Of a DNA stretch of 64,000 nucleotides, positions 26,901 to 35,877 are shown in pieces. The translations under genes were made by a program, and so were the position numbers. The stretch is taken from contig JAIOZL010000016.1 in NCBI GenBank assembly GCA_021740645.1, positions 21,533 to 85,532 on the forward strand, given 5' to 3'. The number at the start of each line of letters is the position of its first letter. Positions within the stretch are counted from its first letter, which is position 1. The DNA is from Bacteroidales bacterium (GTDB taxonomy: Bacteria; Bacteroidota; Bacteroidia; Bacteroidales; JAADJA01). The notes beneath the pieces were generated by a model that was not told the DNA's origin, did not search any database, and saw nothing but the letters and a program-made list of their open reading frames with translations.

Positions 26901-27766
26901 GGCTCATCTGCGAGGGTAAGAAAGTAATAGTTTGAATTATCGTATAAATGAATATCACGAAGAAAAACACCCAGAACTTCATTCCAGATATGCGGGCTTT
27001 GGCCATAAAAAATGATCTTGTCATTTTGGTCAAAGGTTCCATCTTCCTGGCCTTCAACGATAATTGGTATCTCCTTCAGGTCATCTTTCCTGGAAATACT
27101 ATTGGCCTCAGGAAGCATTCCTCCACCGTTACCGAAAAGTTTGATGTGGGCAGGATTAATTGCATCAGGATTTATTCCTGCGTTTAGCAGGTCATTATAA
27201 GTTATTTCATAAAGGCCTGACTGTTCTGTTTTAAACTTATACCAGTTACCTTCTTTAAGAACAGAATGATCAGCATAGTTGTGCACTGTATTTGCCGCCA
27301 GAATAGAGGTGGCTGATAGAATTGATGCGTTTAGTTGGAAATAGATTAGCTTTTCATAGGTTCCGGCAAGTTTATTATAACGGATGGGGATGAACCTGGC
27401 TACCTCAAATGGGATTTTTCTATCGTACACCAATGAGGTTACTATACTTATATCTTCCTGATTAAAGCCAGTGTGTTGAATAAATTGATTTTCTTCCTGA
27501 GAGCATGGAGCAAACAAAAGAGAATCGAAGGAGTAAGTATAGCGAAAATTTCCTTCTGATTTATAATCAAAAGCGGGCAGGTTGGTTTCCAAATCGACAG
27601 AAGCTCCCCCGAAGTATAAAAAACGGTTCGTATTGCCTTGAGAATTGGTTTCACTTATGATTCCCTTCCATGCCAGGTTACGGCTATAATTTATATCCTG
27701 TGTCCAGGCGGTAATAATGAATGATAAAAACAGGGGTGCTAATAAAATTTGTATATATTTAATCAT
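23975..27766 (-). CDS. PorU-like type IX secretion C25 protease (second copy)
   Basis: 1263 residues with a signal peptide (1-22, ending near AWTQD). A beta-rich N-terminal half is followed by a gingipain-type C25 domain (about 535-900) whose catalytic pair is visible as H776 (YIGHGGTGG) and C810 (TATCEFTRFDEP). The C-terminal 90 residues are a T9SS type A sorting domain (NFPNPFTDNTTFTF ... GIYLYMVRV). PorU is the sortase that removes such domains from cargo and attaches A-LPS. It is 93 bp downstream of a paralogue with the same architecture, so one copy may be the sortase and the other a variant or a cargo protease. Catalytic residues are intact in both. Confidence 0.87.
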   Translation of the reverse strand: MIKYIQILLAPLFLSFIITAWTQDINYSRNLAWKGIISETNSQGNTNRFLYFGGASVDLETNLPAFDYKSEGNFRYTYSFDSLLFAPCSQEENQFIQHTGFNQEDISIVTSLVYDRKIPFEVARFIPIRYNKLAGTYEKLIYFQLNASILSATSILAANTVHNYADHSVLKEGNWYKFKTEQSGLYEITYNDLLNAGINPDAINPAHIKLFGNGGGMLPEANSISRKDDLKEIPIIVEGQEDGTFDQNDKIIFYGQSPHIWNEVLGVFLRDIHLYDNSNYYFLTLADEPGLRVETEIAPGNPNHFIHHYNDYQLHEEELISLILSGKTWYGEEFGQINQRMFSFSFPDIDTSENVIIKIGFANRTYLNDYMIVKVNNELFDTITMTSVDPGQTTYARKKKKTFTYTASGPDINVELEYLPNASSSRAWLDYINVNVSSHLNFHGGQMAFRDLSSILEGARTEFYVANTTESTKIIDVSDNNNIRFLETTFTEGLTSFVVSTDSLREFIAFDGTSFLTPDFLEEVPNQDIHGQGPVDYVIVSHPLFTEQALRLKILHDTLDGFQTLLVEPEQIYNEFSSGKQDPSAIRDMMKMFYDKYPDNIPRYLLLFGDGSVDPKDRVEHNTNYIVTFQTEESLIASQSYVVDDYFGLLDDNEGNDSHGYLDIGIGRIPTQTAEEAKVAVDKIYSYLSKKEPQFGAWRNQICIIADDEDNNLHLIQADSLADGMGYITDLYNKQKIYLDSYYQEQTPSGQRYPDVNQRLEEQVKKGALVINYIGHGGTGGWAHERILQQADIQNWSNKEKLPVFITATCEFTRFDEPEIYSGGELVLLNSNGGGVALFTTTRLAYAQSNFRLNENLYSRMFVPTDGSMPYLGDLIRESKPLNQLTTRNFVLLGDPALKMAYPQYNVSTKTINGVEISMHLPDTIRSLQKVDVTGEITNDEGNVLQNFNGIIRPVIYDKTTIYKTIGNDPSSFPVEFKNQDKILWSGLTSVENGKFSFSFVLPKDMSFSYGQGKISYYANSESVDAGGEFCQLILGGIDENAAYDVNGPKIDLFLNDLSFRSGDQTHENPLMIGFIEDENGINLSSNGIGHTITAVLDKDYSNVLQLNEFYVADTNSYTRGTIHFPFYNLPDGKHTLELKAWDSYNNSSVAEISFVIDRNANLKLSGVKNFPNPFTDNTTFTFRHTKPGSELDIQLEIYNLQGLYIASYKTRVISELTETPFLVWDGKDVNGSKLNPGIYLYMVRVTDENGNITQQRQKLILQ

Positions 27767-27859
27767 TTATATCTCCTCAAATAAGTCTATTATTATATCA
27801 ACAATTAAGACGTAAATCGGTGGCAAAGCGTTGCGCTATGTCTTAACCAATTCTGTTAG

Positions 27860-30800
27860 TTATTTCAGTAACACCAGCTTACTGGTTTCTTCTGCAACTG
27901 TACCGTCAAAGTTTTTTACCAAAACCTTGTACACATATAAACCATCCTCAATGCGTGAGCCATACTCGTTGGTGGCATCCCATGTGCCGGATTTGTATTT
28001 ATAACCACCAGCATAATAAATATCTGAAATGGTACGAATCAACCTGCCATCAAGGCCGAAGATTTGAATACTGATATCCAGCGGTTGTTCCACCTGGTTA
28101 TGCTCAAACGAAAATGTTGTATGTTCTTTAAAGGGATTGGGATAGTTCATTAGTGTTTGAATAGCCATGTCATTTGAACCCGCCACGATAAACTCAGTGA
28201 ATGCAGTAGTGGAATTATTATGAATATCCCAAACCCGCAGGGATAATTTATGAAGACCATCAGATAGATTATAAAGGGGATAAGTAATTTCACCTTTTCT
28301 GAAATTATCCAATTCTGCCTCGTAATAATCATTAATAACGTAGGTTTCTTTTCCATCAAGAACAGCAAGTATATCATGGCCAATTCCGCTACCTACGGTA
28401 TTGATCCCACTTTCATCTTCAATCAAAGCCAATAAATGTGGGTTTTCGTCGGTTAATCCACCCATTTCAAAAAACACATCATTCATATATAAATCAATTT
28501 GTGGCCCCATGTTGTCAGCTAGTGCATTTTCATTATAGCCACCTATTGTAATATCCATATAGTGCCCGGCAGCATCACTCGTTTCATTATGGGCATAATA
28601 ACTTAATTTCCCAAATCCATAATTGTAGGCAATATCCTTCGGAGCGATAAAAGTAAACTCCCATTCTCCATTACTTATGCTGGCCTTTCCTTTATACAGT
28701 ATATTTTTTTGAATATAAAAGCTGGCTGCTATACTTGCCGGATCATTTCCAAGAGTGGTATACTTCGCTGGTTTATCAAAAACGATAGGATAAAGAGTCC
28801 CATTGTAATTCACAAGTTTATTTCCATTTAAATCGTGAATTTCTCCCGAAATTTTAATTTCAGAAAGTGCTTGAATAGTGTCGGTGCTTTTTGCCGCCTG
28901 AACATTTGTGATGGCCAGGGTGGCTACATTGTTTTTTGGGATAGCAATTTTTAAAGCAGGATCGCCAAGTAACATAAATTTTGCTGTATTCTCAATGCTT
29001 CCCGTGTTATTCTTGGCCTGCCGGATAATATCACCCATTCTTGGATATTCGCCATTTACTATTTTAAGGGCATAACGATAGAAATTTTTATTTAAAACCG
29101 CATTGGCACCGGCATAAGTAGCCCGGGTAGTGGTAAATAAGGAAATTCCCCCTCCGTTTTCATTCAGGAAAATATATTCGCCGGCCGAGGTGCGTTCAGG
29201 GTCATCAAACCTGCTAAATTCGCAGGTGGCCGTAATAAATACCGGCATATTATCATAATTTTTCCAGCCCTGAATGTCTGATACCTTAAGAATCCTTTCG
29301 TGAGCCAGCCCACCTTCACCTCCATGTCCCACATAGTTTACAATGAGGGCACCTCTTTCTACACGGTTTGTAAGATCTAAAGTAACATCAGGATACCTTT
29401 CACCACTTGGGGTGGATAATTGCGGATAAGCATCCAGATAAATTTTATCAATATTGATATTGGCATTTATGGTATCAATCATTTCAGCCAACTCCTCTGC
29501 GTCATGAAAATGAAGGTTACTGTCTTCGTCATCGCCGAGTAAACAAATAATATTTCTCCAGTCACCCATTACCACCGGGGTATTTGTCGCATAATGAATT
29601 ACTTTATCTACTGCTTTTTTGGCTTGATCTGTATTGCTTACCACAAACCTGCCGATTCCTAAATCTACCTGTGTGTCTGTAGCGTTATCCAGCAATCCGA
29701 AGTAGTCATCTTTTACATATGAACTTACAGGGTTCAATGAATTATATGACTGCCAGGAGGGGATGAAATTTGTATTGTTTTCAACCCTGTCCTTAAAGTC
29801 AAAAGATCCGTCGCCAAATAATAACATATATTTTGGTTCTTCGCCCTCAGGAGCTTTGTCGTAGAGCATCTTCATAAAATCACGAATCCCTGAAATGTCC
29901 TGGCTCCCTCCGGAAAATTCATTGTAAATGGGTTGAGGTTCAATTACAAACACCGATAAATTATCATTATCCCTGTGAAACTGTGCAAGGCGCTCAGCCT
30001 GACTTCTGAAAGCAGGATAGGTTAAAATGATCATCTCATAGGGTTCGGTAGCGTGTAAATCCTGATTCTCAATTGCTGTTGCCGATGAAGGTGTCAGATA
30101 GGAGGTGCCATCAAATGCAACAAACTCTGCCAGAGAATCAGATGCATATGTGAATTCAAAAATGGTGTTGTTCAGATTTCCAATAATTTCAATTGGGTTT
30201 TCGGATGAGCTCACATTCCAAACCCTAAGCTGACCATTGGATTTTGAAATAGAATATTTGGCTACTAATTCTTCCTGTGCTGTTTTAAAATCCCTGAAGT
30301 CCATTTGTCCGCCCGTAAAAGCAAGTGTCCTTTTAAAGTTTAGTGTAAAGTAGTCGAGATAGCCGACCGAGGAAGATATGGGTTTACTGTATTCAACACG
30401 TATGGTTAAATTTTCTGAGGTGGGTTTAAATCGCACTGTGTCGTATTTTGAGTAGGCATAATTGCCATTAGGGTTGTTACTGTTAATACTCTGTATGGGC
30501 AAGTGCAATTTTTTAACATCGTTCACAAAAAAACTAAAGTAACTCGACTGGTCAGAATGGGCAGCTGCTTCTGCACCAAAGGTTAGATACTTGTTCAAAA
30601 CAAGATTGGTGATGGTGTATTCCTTTTCCAGGTTGTTAAACAGGTCAAAAGTTTCGCCATACCAAATACGCCCTGATCCAAGAAGATTGGTTTCTTCTAT
30701 CTCATAATGAATAGCATCATGAAATTCATTCACAAAATAGTTAGGTTCAAGTGAGCCTGAATTCTGGAAAGGAATTCGTTTCCCAGGCCCAAGGTCAGTG

Positions 30801-31666
30801 GTTATAAAGTAATAGTTATAATCAGAATAGTAGTGACTATTTTGATGTAAAAGGTTGTCTTCATAAGAATATTCCATCACATTAGGTGCTTCTCCATAAA
30901 ACAACACAAAATCTCCCGGATCAAAACTTCCGTCATTTTCACCATCTACGAATATGGCATTTTCATAAAGATCATCATACCTGAACTTTTCAATATTTTC
31001 AGGTACCATCCCTCCACCATTGCCGTAAATTCTTATATGTTGAGGATTTAATGAACTCACATTTATACCAATATCTGAAAGGTATTGATAGGATAATTTA
31101 TAAATACCAGTATTGTTCACTGCCATTTTGTGCCAATTTCCTGAAGCAAGCACGGAGTGTGGTTTGTAAGTTTTTTGATTTATACCTAAAGAAGATTTTG
31201 TGCTACCGGAAGTTTCAATCTTTAAATTGAAGTGGGTTAATTTTTCAGCTTGGCCAGTAATTTCGTTTATTCTAACAGGAAGAAACGAAATACAAGCTTG
31301 AGGTTTTTTCCGGTCATAATCCAGGTAAGAAAAAGTTTTTATATCAGAAGAAATATAAGAAGAGTTTTCCAGAAGGCTTTTTTCATCTGAAGTTAAGGGT
31401 GAAAAAATCATATTTTCCAGGAGGACGTCGAAAGTGGAATGCCCTTCTGGCAATGGAATAACCTCAAAATAGAATGGGGCATAACCATTTCCTGGTTCAT
31501 TAACCGAGCCTTCAAATTGAAGCATTTTTATTTCCTCATCAAGCCATGAGGGGAATGATTGAATGCCTTTCCAATGAATTATCCTTTGATAAGTTTGTCC
31601 TCTGCTTAAAAATACGACAGAGAAAAGAAGCACGAAAACAATGACTTTTTTAATTTCGATCATCAT
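27860..31666 (-). CDS. porU: Type IX secretion system sortase PorU
   Basis: The ATG at 31666 (another at 31663) gives 1268 residues; a TTG at 31675 also exists. Signal peptide to about residue 23 (SRGQ). C25 domain with catalytic H781 (YVGHGGEGG) and C815 (TATCEFSRFDDPE). The C terminus is a FlgD-like/T9SS type A domain (NYPNPFKEHTTFSF ... GLYVYKVLVKN). This copy is the one divergent from porP-gldJ-murF; in Flavobacterium johnsoniae porU is the neighbour of gldJ, which supports it as the orthologous sortase. PorV, the usual outer-membrane partner, is not in the window. Confidence 0.88.
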   Translation of the reverse strand: MMIEIKKVIVFVLLFSVVFLSRGQTYQRIIHWKGIQSFPSWLDEEIKMLQFEGSVNEPGNGYAPFYFEVIPLPEGHSTFDVLLENMIFSPLTSDEKSLLENSSYISSDIKTFSYLDYDRKKPQACISFLPVRINEITGQAEKLTHFNLKIETSGSTKSSLGINQKTYKPHSVLASGNWHKMAVNNTGIYKLSYQYLSDIGINVSSLNPQHIRIYGNGGGMVPENIEKFRYDDLYENAIFVDGENDGSFDPGDFVLFYGEAPNVMEYSYEDNLLHQNSHYYSDYNYYFITTDLGPGKRIPFQNSGSLEPNYFVNEFHDAIHYEIEETNLLGSGRIWYGETFDLFNNLEKEYTITNLVLNKYLTFGAEAAAHSDQSSYFSFFVNDVKKLHLPIQSINSNNPNGNYAYSKYDTVRFKPTSENLTIRVEYSKPISSSVGYLDYFTLNFKRTLAFTGGQMDFRDFKTAQEELVAKYSISKSNGQLRVWNVSSSENPIEIIGNLNNTIFEFTYASDSLAEFVAFDGTSYLTPSSATAIENQDLHATEPYEMIILTYPAFRSQAERLAQFHRDNDNLSVFVIEPQPIYNEFSGGSQDISGIRDFMKMLYDKAPEGEEPKYMLLFGDGSFDFKDRVENNTNFIPSWQSYNSLNPVSSYVKDDYFGLLDNATDTQVDLGIGRFVVSNTDQAKKAVDKVIHYATNTPVVMGDWRNIICLLGDDEDSNLHFHDAEELAEMIDTINANINIDKIYLDAYPQLSTPSGERYPDVTLDLTNRVERGALIVNYVGHGGEGGLAHERILKVSDIQGWKNYDNMPVFITATCEFSRFDDPERTSAGEYIFLNENGGGISLFTTTRATYAGANAVLNKNFYRYALKIVNGEYPRMGDIIRQAKNNTGSIENTAKFMLLGDPALKIAIPKNNVATLAITNVQAAKSTDTIQALSEIKISGEIHDLNGNKLVNYNGTLYPIVFDKPAKYTTLGNDPASIAASFYIQKNILYKGKASISNGEWEFTFIAPKDIAYNYGFGKLSYYAHNETSDAAGHYMDITIGGYNENALADNMGPQIDLYMNDVFFEMGGLTDENPHLLALIEDESGINTVGSGIGHDILAVLDGKETYVINDYYEAELDNFRKGEITYPLYNLSDGLHKLSLRVWDIHNNSTTAFTEFIVAGSNDMAIQTLMNYPNPFKEHTTFSFEHNQVEQPLDISIQIFGLDGRLIRTISDIYYAGGYKYKSGTWDATNEYGSRIEDGLYVYKVLVKNFDGTVAEETSKLVLLK

Positions 31667-31995
31667 AACCAGCAATGTTTAAACAAGTTCGTAAAAGTAA
31701 ATAAACTGAATGAAACCAAGCATTTAAAATCAAGCAACAGTTTGAACAGGAAAATTAAAATTCCAGTTTGTTTTGACCATTAAAAGAGTTTTAATTTCAG
31801 TTTGAAGGTATTAACGTGCCAAATATCCGTATGTTTAAAAGTGAATTCTTTTTATTTAAAACCGGGTTTAAAACTAAAACCTGAATTTAAACGTTTAATC
31901 GTCCTTAATATTGTTAATTTAGCGTCGACGTTAAAAATTGCATTTTGTTATTGTTCAAACATATAGAGCTTCGGGAGACTAAAAGTTGGCGATTT
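31667..31995. other. Divergent promoter region between porU and porP
   Basis: 329 bp, AT-rich. TAATTTAG at 31915-31922 resembles a Bacteroidota -7 element for porP, without a good -33 match. An in-frame TTG at 31945 could extend PorP by 17 residues, but it spoils the signal peptide. No RNA gene or repeat recognised. Confidence 0.4.
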
Positions 31996-32988
31996 ATGCA
32001 AATATTGCTGATTATATTCACTCTATCCACAATTGTAGTTTCCAATATAAAGGCACAAGATGCGGGATTTACTCAGTTTTACGCAAACCCGCTTTATTTG
32101 AATCCGGCACTTGCAGGAAGCGGTGAATGTAACAGATTTATTGTGAATTATAGGAATCAATGGCCTTCTGTTTTAAAAGGATTTACTACATATGGAGCTT
32201 CTGCTGATTTTCGAATTGACAAATTATCCGGGGGTATAGGCATTATGGCCTATGCTGATAATGCTGGCGGAATGCTCAATACATACCGCATTTCCGGAAT
32301 ATATTCCTATCATTTGAAATTAAATAACAATACAAATCTTAATGCTGGTTTTGAGGTTGATTTGCACCGTCAGCAGCTAAATTGGGATGACCTTTTATTT
32401 TCTGATATGATAGATTATAGTACAGGCCTGGTATTCTCATCCTCCACCTCGCAACCTAAAATAGATAATGCTTCAGCAACTGTAGCTGACTTTTCTTCAG
32501 GCTTGGTTATGGATATAAAACAAATATTTTTTGTTGGGATAGCTGCACATCATATGACTCAGCCAGCAATTGATTTTTATACCAATTCATCGGATAACCT
32601 ACTTTATATTAAATATACAGCACATGCAGGAGCCAGGATCAAGCTGAAGGATAGCTACTTTGAAACCGAGAAAGGAAAGTTATATCTTAGTCCGAATATA
32701 TTGTTTCAACAACAAAAAAATGCCCGCCAATTGAACAGTGGATTTAATATTGATTATTACCCATTTACTATTGGAACATGGTATCGCTATAATGTAAATA
32801 ATTCAGATGCATTTGTAATTCTTTTTGGATTAAAACAAAAAAGATTTAAATTTGGCTACTCGTATGATACTTCACTTTCTGCATTGAAGGGTGTGAGTGG
32901 AGGAGCGCATGAAGTGTCCATAGAGTTATTAATAATGTGCAGTGGAAAAAGAAATAGGCCGGGTGCAATAAAATGTCCGGAATTTTAG
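31996..32988 (+). CDS. PorP/SprF family type IX secretion outer-membrane protein
   Basis: The ATG at 31996 gives 330 residues with a signal peptide ending at IKAQD. The mature start DAGFTQFYANPLYLNPALAGS is the family hallmark, followed by NYRNQWPS, and the rest is an outer-membrane beta-barrel. In T9SS, PorP links the PorK/N ring to the outer membrane, while SprF paralogues help secrete and anchor particular type B-domain cargo. The gene is 28 bp upstream of gldJ and probably co-transcribed. A standalone SprF role for the type B cargo at 49613-52396 is possible. Confidence 0.9.
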   Translation: MQILLIIFTLSTIVVSNIKAQDAGFTQFYANPLYLNPALAGSGECNRFIVNYRNQWPSVLKGFTTYGASADFRIDKLSGGIGIMAYADNAGGMLNTYRISGIYSYHLKLNNNTNLNAGFEVDLHRQQLNWDDLLFSDMIDYSTGLVFSSSTSQPKIDNASATVADFSSGLVMDIKQIFFVGIAAHHMTQPAIDFYTNSSDNLLYIKYTAHAGARIKLKDSYFETEKGKLYLSPNILFQQQKNARQLNSGFNIDYYPFTIGTWYRYNVNNSDAFVILFGLKQKRFKFGYSYDTSLSALKGVSGGAHEVSIELLIMCSGKRNRPGAIKCPEF

Positions 32989-33016
32989 TTATGTTTGCAA
33001 TCAAATTTTCAAGAAG

Positions 33017-34486
33017 ATGAAGTACTTCAGTTTATTAGGTTTAATACTATTTATCGGAACTTCTTTATTCCTGTCTTCATGTAAGAAACCGCAATCAGCT
33101 ACTACAGGCTGGGAATATAATAATTCCAAAAACGGTGGTTTTGAAGTAAGGGAGTATGCCGGCCAGGTTACTGGTCCGGGTTTAGTACTTATCGAAGGCG
33201 GTGCCTTCACTATGGGTGCTAACTATGACGATCCAAAATACGATTGGAATGCCGAACCCAGAAAGGTGACCATTAAAACATTTTACATGGATGAAACGGA
33301 GGTAGCCAATGTGGATTATCTGGAATATTTGTTTTGGTTGAACAGGGTATTTGGTACCGATTATCCTGAGGTTTATGATAAAGCCCTCCCGGATACAGTT
33401 GTGTGGAGAGACAGGCTGGCTTATAATGAACCAATGGTTGAACTTTACCTTCGTCATCCTGCCTATCATTATTACCCGGTTGTGGGAGTAAGTTGGATAC
33501 AGGCTACTGATTATTGTGCCTGGAGAACAGATCGGGTTAATGAGTTGTTTTTAGTTGAAAGTGGTATTCTTGACCTGGATCCTGATCAGCTGAATGAGAA
33601 TAACTTTAATACGGATGCCTACTTATCAGGACAATATGAAGGACTCGTTAACAGAAACCTTCAGGATTTGAATCCAAATGGAACCGGAGAAAGAAGGGTA
33701 AAGATGGAAGATGGGATTATATTGCCTAAATACCGTCTCCCGACAGAAGCTGAATGGGAATATGCTGCTCTTGGAACGGTTGGAAATACAGTGTATGAAA
33801 GGGTTCTCGACCGAAGGATCTATCCATGGAATAGCCATGTACTCAGAACAGATGATAAAGATTATTACGGAAGTTTTTTGGGTAACCACCGTCGTGGTAA
33901 AGGTGACTTTGCCGGTGTAGCAGGTGATTTGAATGATGGTGCAATTGGACCTGCAATGGTTGGTTCATTCTGGCCGAATGATTATGGCTTGTTTAATATG
34001 GCTGGTAATGTGAGTGAATGGGTGTTAGATGTTTACCGACCTTTATCTTCCGAAGATGTAGCTGGCCTCAATCCTTATAGGGGTAATGTGTTTCAGCGGA
34101 AGGTTCGTGACTCAGAAGGATTGATTGCTGAAAAAGATGAATTTGGAAAGCTTCAGTATGAAGATATACCAACGGAAGACCTTGTAAATAGAAGGAATTA
34201 CCGTAAATCGAATAATATTAATTACCTGGATGGGGATTATCAATCTACTATTAACAGAGAAGACTGGGTAAAACAAACTGAAGATTCAGGATCAAGCACA
34301 ATGTACGATTATTCTGTTACTACTATGCTTAATGATCATGCCCGGGTTTATAAAGGTGGAAGCTGGAGAGATAATTCGTATTGGATGATGCCTGCAACAA
34401 GAAGGTTTTTAGATGAAACTCTGGCAGCAGATTACATTGGCTTTAGGTGTGCCATGGATCGTGTAGGTAGTGATGATGGATACTAA
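33017..34486 (+). CDS. gldJ: GldJ-like gliding/T9SS lipoprotein
   Basis: 489 residues. A lipoprotein signal with lipobox LSSC puts the acylated Cys at about residue 22. The body is a formylglycine-generating-enzyme-like (FGE/sulfatase-modifying) fold: LIEGGAFTMGAN, ETEVANVDYLEYL, YPVVGVSWIQATDYCAWR, YRLPTEAEWEYAA, FNMAGNVSEWVLD and a C-terminal YKGGSWRD...GFRCAM. The FGE catalytic cysteines are not evident, as expected for the structural GldJ/GldK lipoproteins. GldJ stabilises the T9SS-linked motor proteins in flavobacteria. The order porU / gldJ / murF matches the F. johnsoniae neighbourhood, which favours GldJ over GldK (PorK). Confidence 0.87.
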   Translation: MKYFSLLGLILFIGTSLFLSSCKKPQSATTGWEYNNSKNGGFEVREYAGQVTGPGLVLIEGGAFTMGANYDDPKYDWNAEPRKVTIKTFYMDETEVANVDYLEYLFWLNRVFGTDYPEVYDKALPDTVVWRDRLAYNEPMVELYLRHPAYHYYPVVGVSWIQATDYCAWRTDRVNELFLVESGILDLDPDQLNENNFNTDAYLSGQYEGLVNRNLQDLNPNGTGERRVKMEDGIILPKYRLPTEAEWEYAALGTVGNTVYERVLDRRIYPWNSHVLRTDDKDYYGSFLGNHRRGKGDFAGVAGDLNDGAIGPAMVGSFWPNDYGLFNMAGNVSEWVLDVYRPLSSEDVAGLNPYRGNVFQRKVRDSEGLIAEKDEFGKLQYEDIPTEDLVNRRNYRKSNNINYLDGDYQSTINREDWVKQTEDSGSSTMYDYSVTTMLNDHARVYKGGSWRDNSYWMMPATRRFLDETLAADYIGFRCAMDRVGSDDGY

Positions 34487-34510
34487 ATTATTAATTGAAG
34501 ATATATTATA

Positions 34511-34545
34511 ACCCCGTTCTGTAAGTTTGGAACGGGGTTTTTTTA
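34511..34545 (+). terminator. Intrinsic terminator after gldJ
   Basis: An 8-bp stem ACCCCGTT (34511-34518) / AACGGGGT (34531-34538) with a 12-base loop is followed by a run of T. It separates the porP-gldJ unit from murF. Confidence 0.85.
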
Positions 34546-34587
34546 TACAATTTGAATTATATTATTTTTGTTGTTAAAGTTTGAGGC

Positions 34588-35877
34588 ATGCACATCATTG
34601 AAAGGTTATACCAGCATTTTATTGAGTTTCCTTTTGTATCTACCGACTCCAGGCAAGTTAAACCAAATTCGATTTTTTTCGCACTTAAGGGGGATAATTT
34701 TAATGGAAATAGGTTTACTTCTACAGCTCTTGAACGGGGAGCAGAAATTGCAGTTGTGGATGAGCCTGATGCCGTAATAAACTCTAAATGTATTTTAGTA
34801 GGGGATGTACTGCAAACCCTCCAAAATTTAGCAGCTTATCACAGGGATCAACTTAAAACTACACTTATTGGCATCACCGGTTCGAATGGAAAAACCACTA
34901 CAAAAGAACTCACAGCCGCTATTCTTGGCCAAGAATTTAAAACAATAGCTACGCAGGGAAATCTGAATAATCATATTGGAGTCCCGCTTACTTTGCTTAG
35001 CATTCCTTTTGATGCTGATTTTGGGATCGTAGAAATGGGTGCCAATCATATTGGAGAAATTGCTAAACTTTCGTCCATTTCAAAGCCAGATTTTGGCATT
35101 ATTACCAATATTGGCCATGCCCATCTGGAGGGATTTGGCAGTTTTGAAGGGGTGGTAAAAGCTAAAACAGAATTGTATAATTACCTGTTTGAAAATAAGC
35201 GCCACGTTTTTCTTCATATCGACAACAAACTCTTAACCGAAAAAGCTATTGGAATTCCGCAGATAACTTATGGCATTGCTGAGGAGGCTGATTATACTGG
35301 TTATATAATGGAAACTTTCCCCTATGTGAATTTAAAGTTTGCAAATAAGGGCTTAACTTTTGAACTGACATCAAATCTATCAGGGAAGTTTAATTTTGAA
35401 AATATTTTGGCAGCTGCATCTATTGGCAGCTATTTTAATGTGCCATATAAAAAAATCCAATCTGCTATCAGGAATTATATTCCGGAAAATAATAGATCGC
35501 AATATAAAAAGACGGATAGAAATACCTTGATTATGGATGCCTATAATGCGAACCCATCAAGTATGGCAGCTTCAATCCGAAGTTTTGCCGAGTCAGGTTA
35601 CACGGATAAGGTAGTTATTCTTGGTGAGATGCTTGAATTAGGAGACTATACTAAAGAAGAACATCAAAAAATTATTGAGCTTGTAAATGAATTTTCCTTT
35701 GTAAATGCATATTTTATTGGAACAAGCTACAAATCCGCTTTTTCAAATAGTTATAATTATTTTACTTCAACGGAAGAATTTATAAAGGAGCTGGAGATAA
35801 ATCCTATTCTAAAGAAAACAATATTGATAAAAGGATCACGTGGGAATAAATTAGAACAAATAATACCTTTTTTATAA
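34588..35877 (+). CDS. murF: UDP-N-acetylmuramoyl-tripeptide-D-alanyl-D-alanine ligase
   Basis: 429 residues. It catalyses the last cytoplasmic step of the UDP-MurNAc-pentapeptide pathway, adding D-Ala-D-Ala. The N-terminal domain has STDSRQVKPNSIFFALKG, the Mur ligase P-loop ITGSNGKTTT is at 96-105, then TQGNLNNHIGVPLTLL, EMGANHIGEI and the MurF-type NANPSSMAASI. Its TAA shares a base with the ATG of anmK (TAATG), so the two are translationally coupled. Confidence 0.96.
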   Translation: MHIIERLYQHFIEFPFVSTDSRQVKPNSIFFALKGDNFNGNRFTSTALERGAEIAVVDEPDAVINSKCILVGDVLQTLQNLAAYHRDQLKTTLIGITGSNGKTTTKELTAAILGQEFKTIATQGNLNNHIGVPLTLLSIPFDADFGIVEMGANHIGEIAKLSSISKPDFGIITNIGHAHLEGFGSFEGVVKAKTELYNYLFENKRHVFLHIDNKLLTEKAIGIPQITYGIAEEADYTGYIMETFPYVNLKFANKGLTFELTSNLSGKFNFENILAAASIGSYFNVPYKKIQSAIRNYIPENNRSQYKKTDRNTLIMDAYNANPSSMAASIRSFAESGYTDKVVILGEMLELGDYTKEEHQKIIELVNEFSFVNAYFIGTSYKSAFSNSYNYFTSTEEFIKELEINPILKKTILIKGSRGNKLEQIIPFL

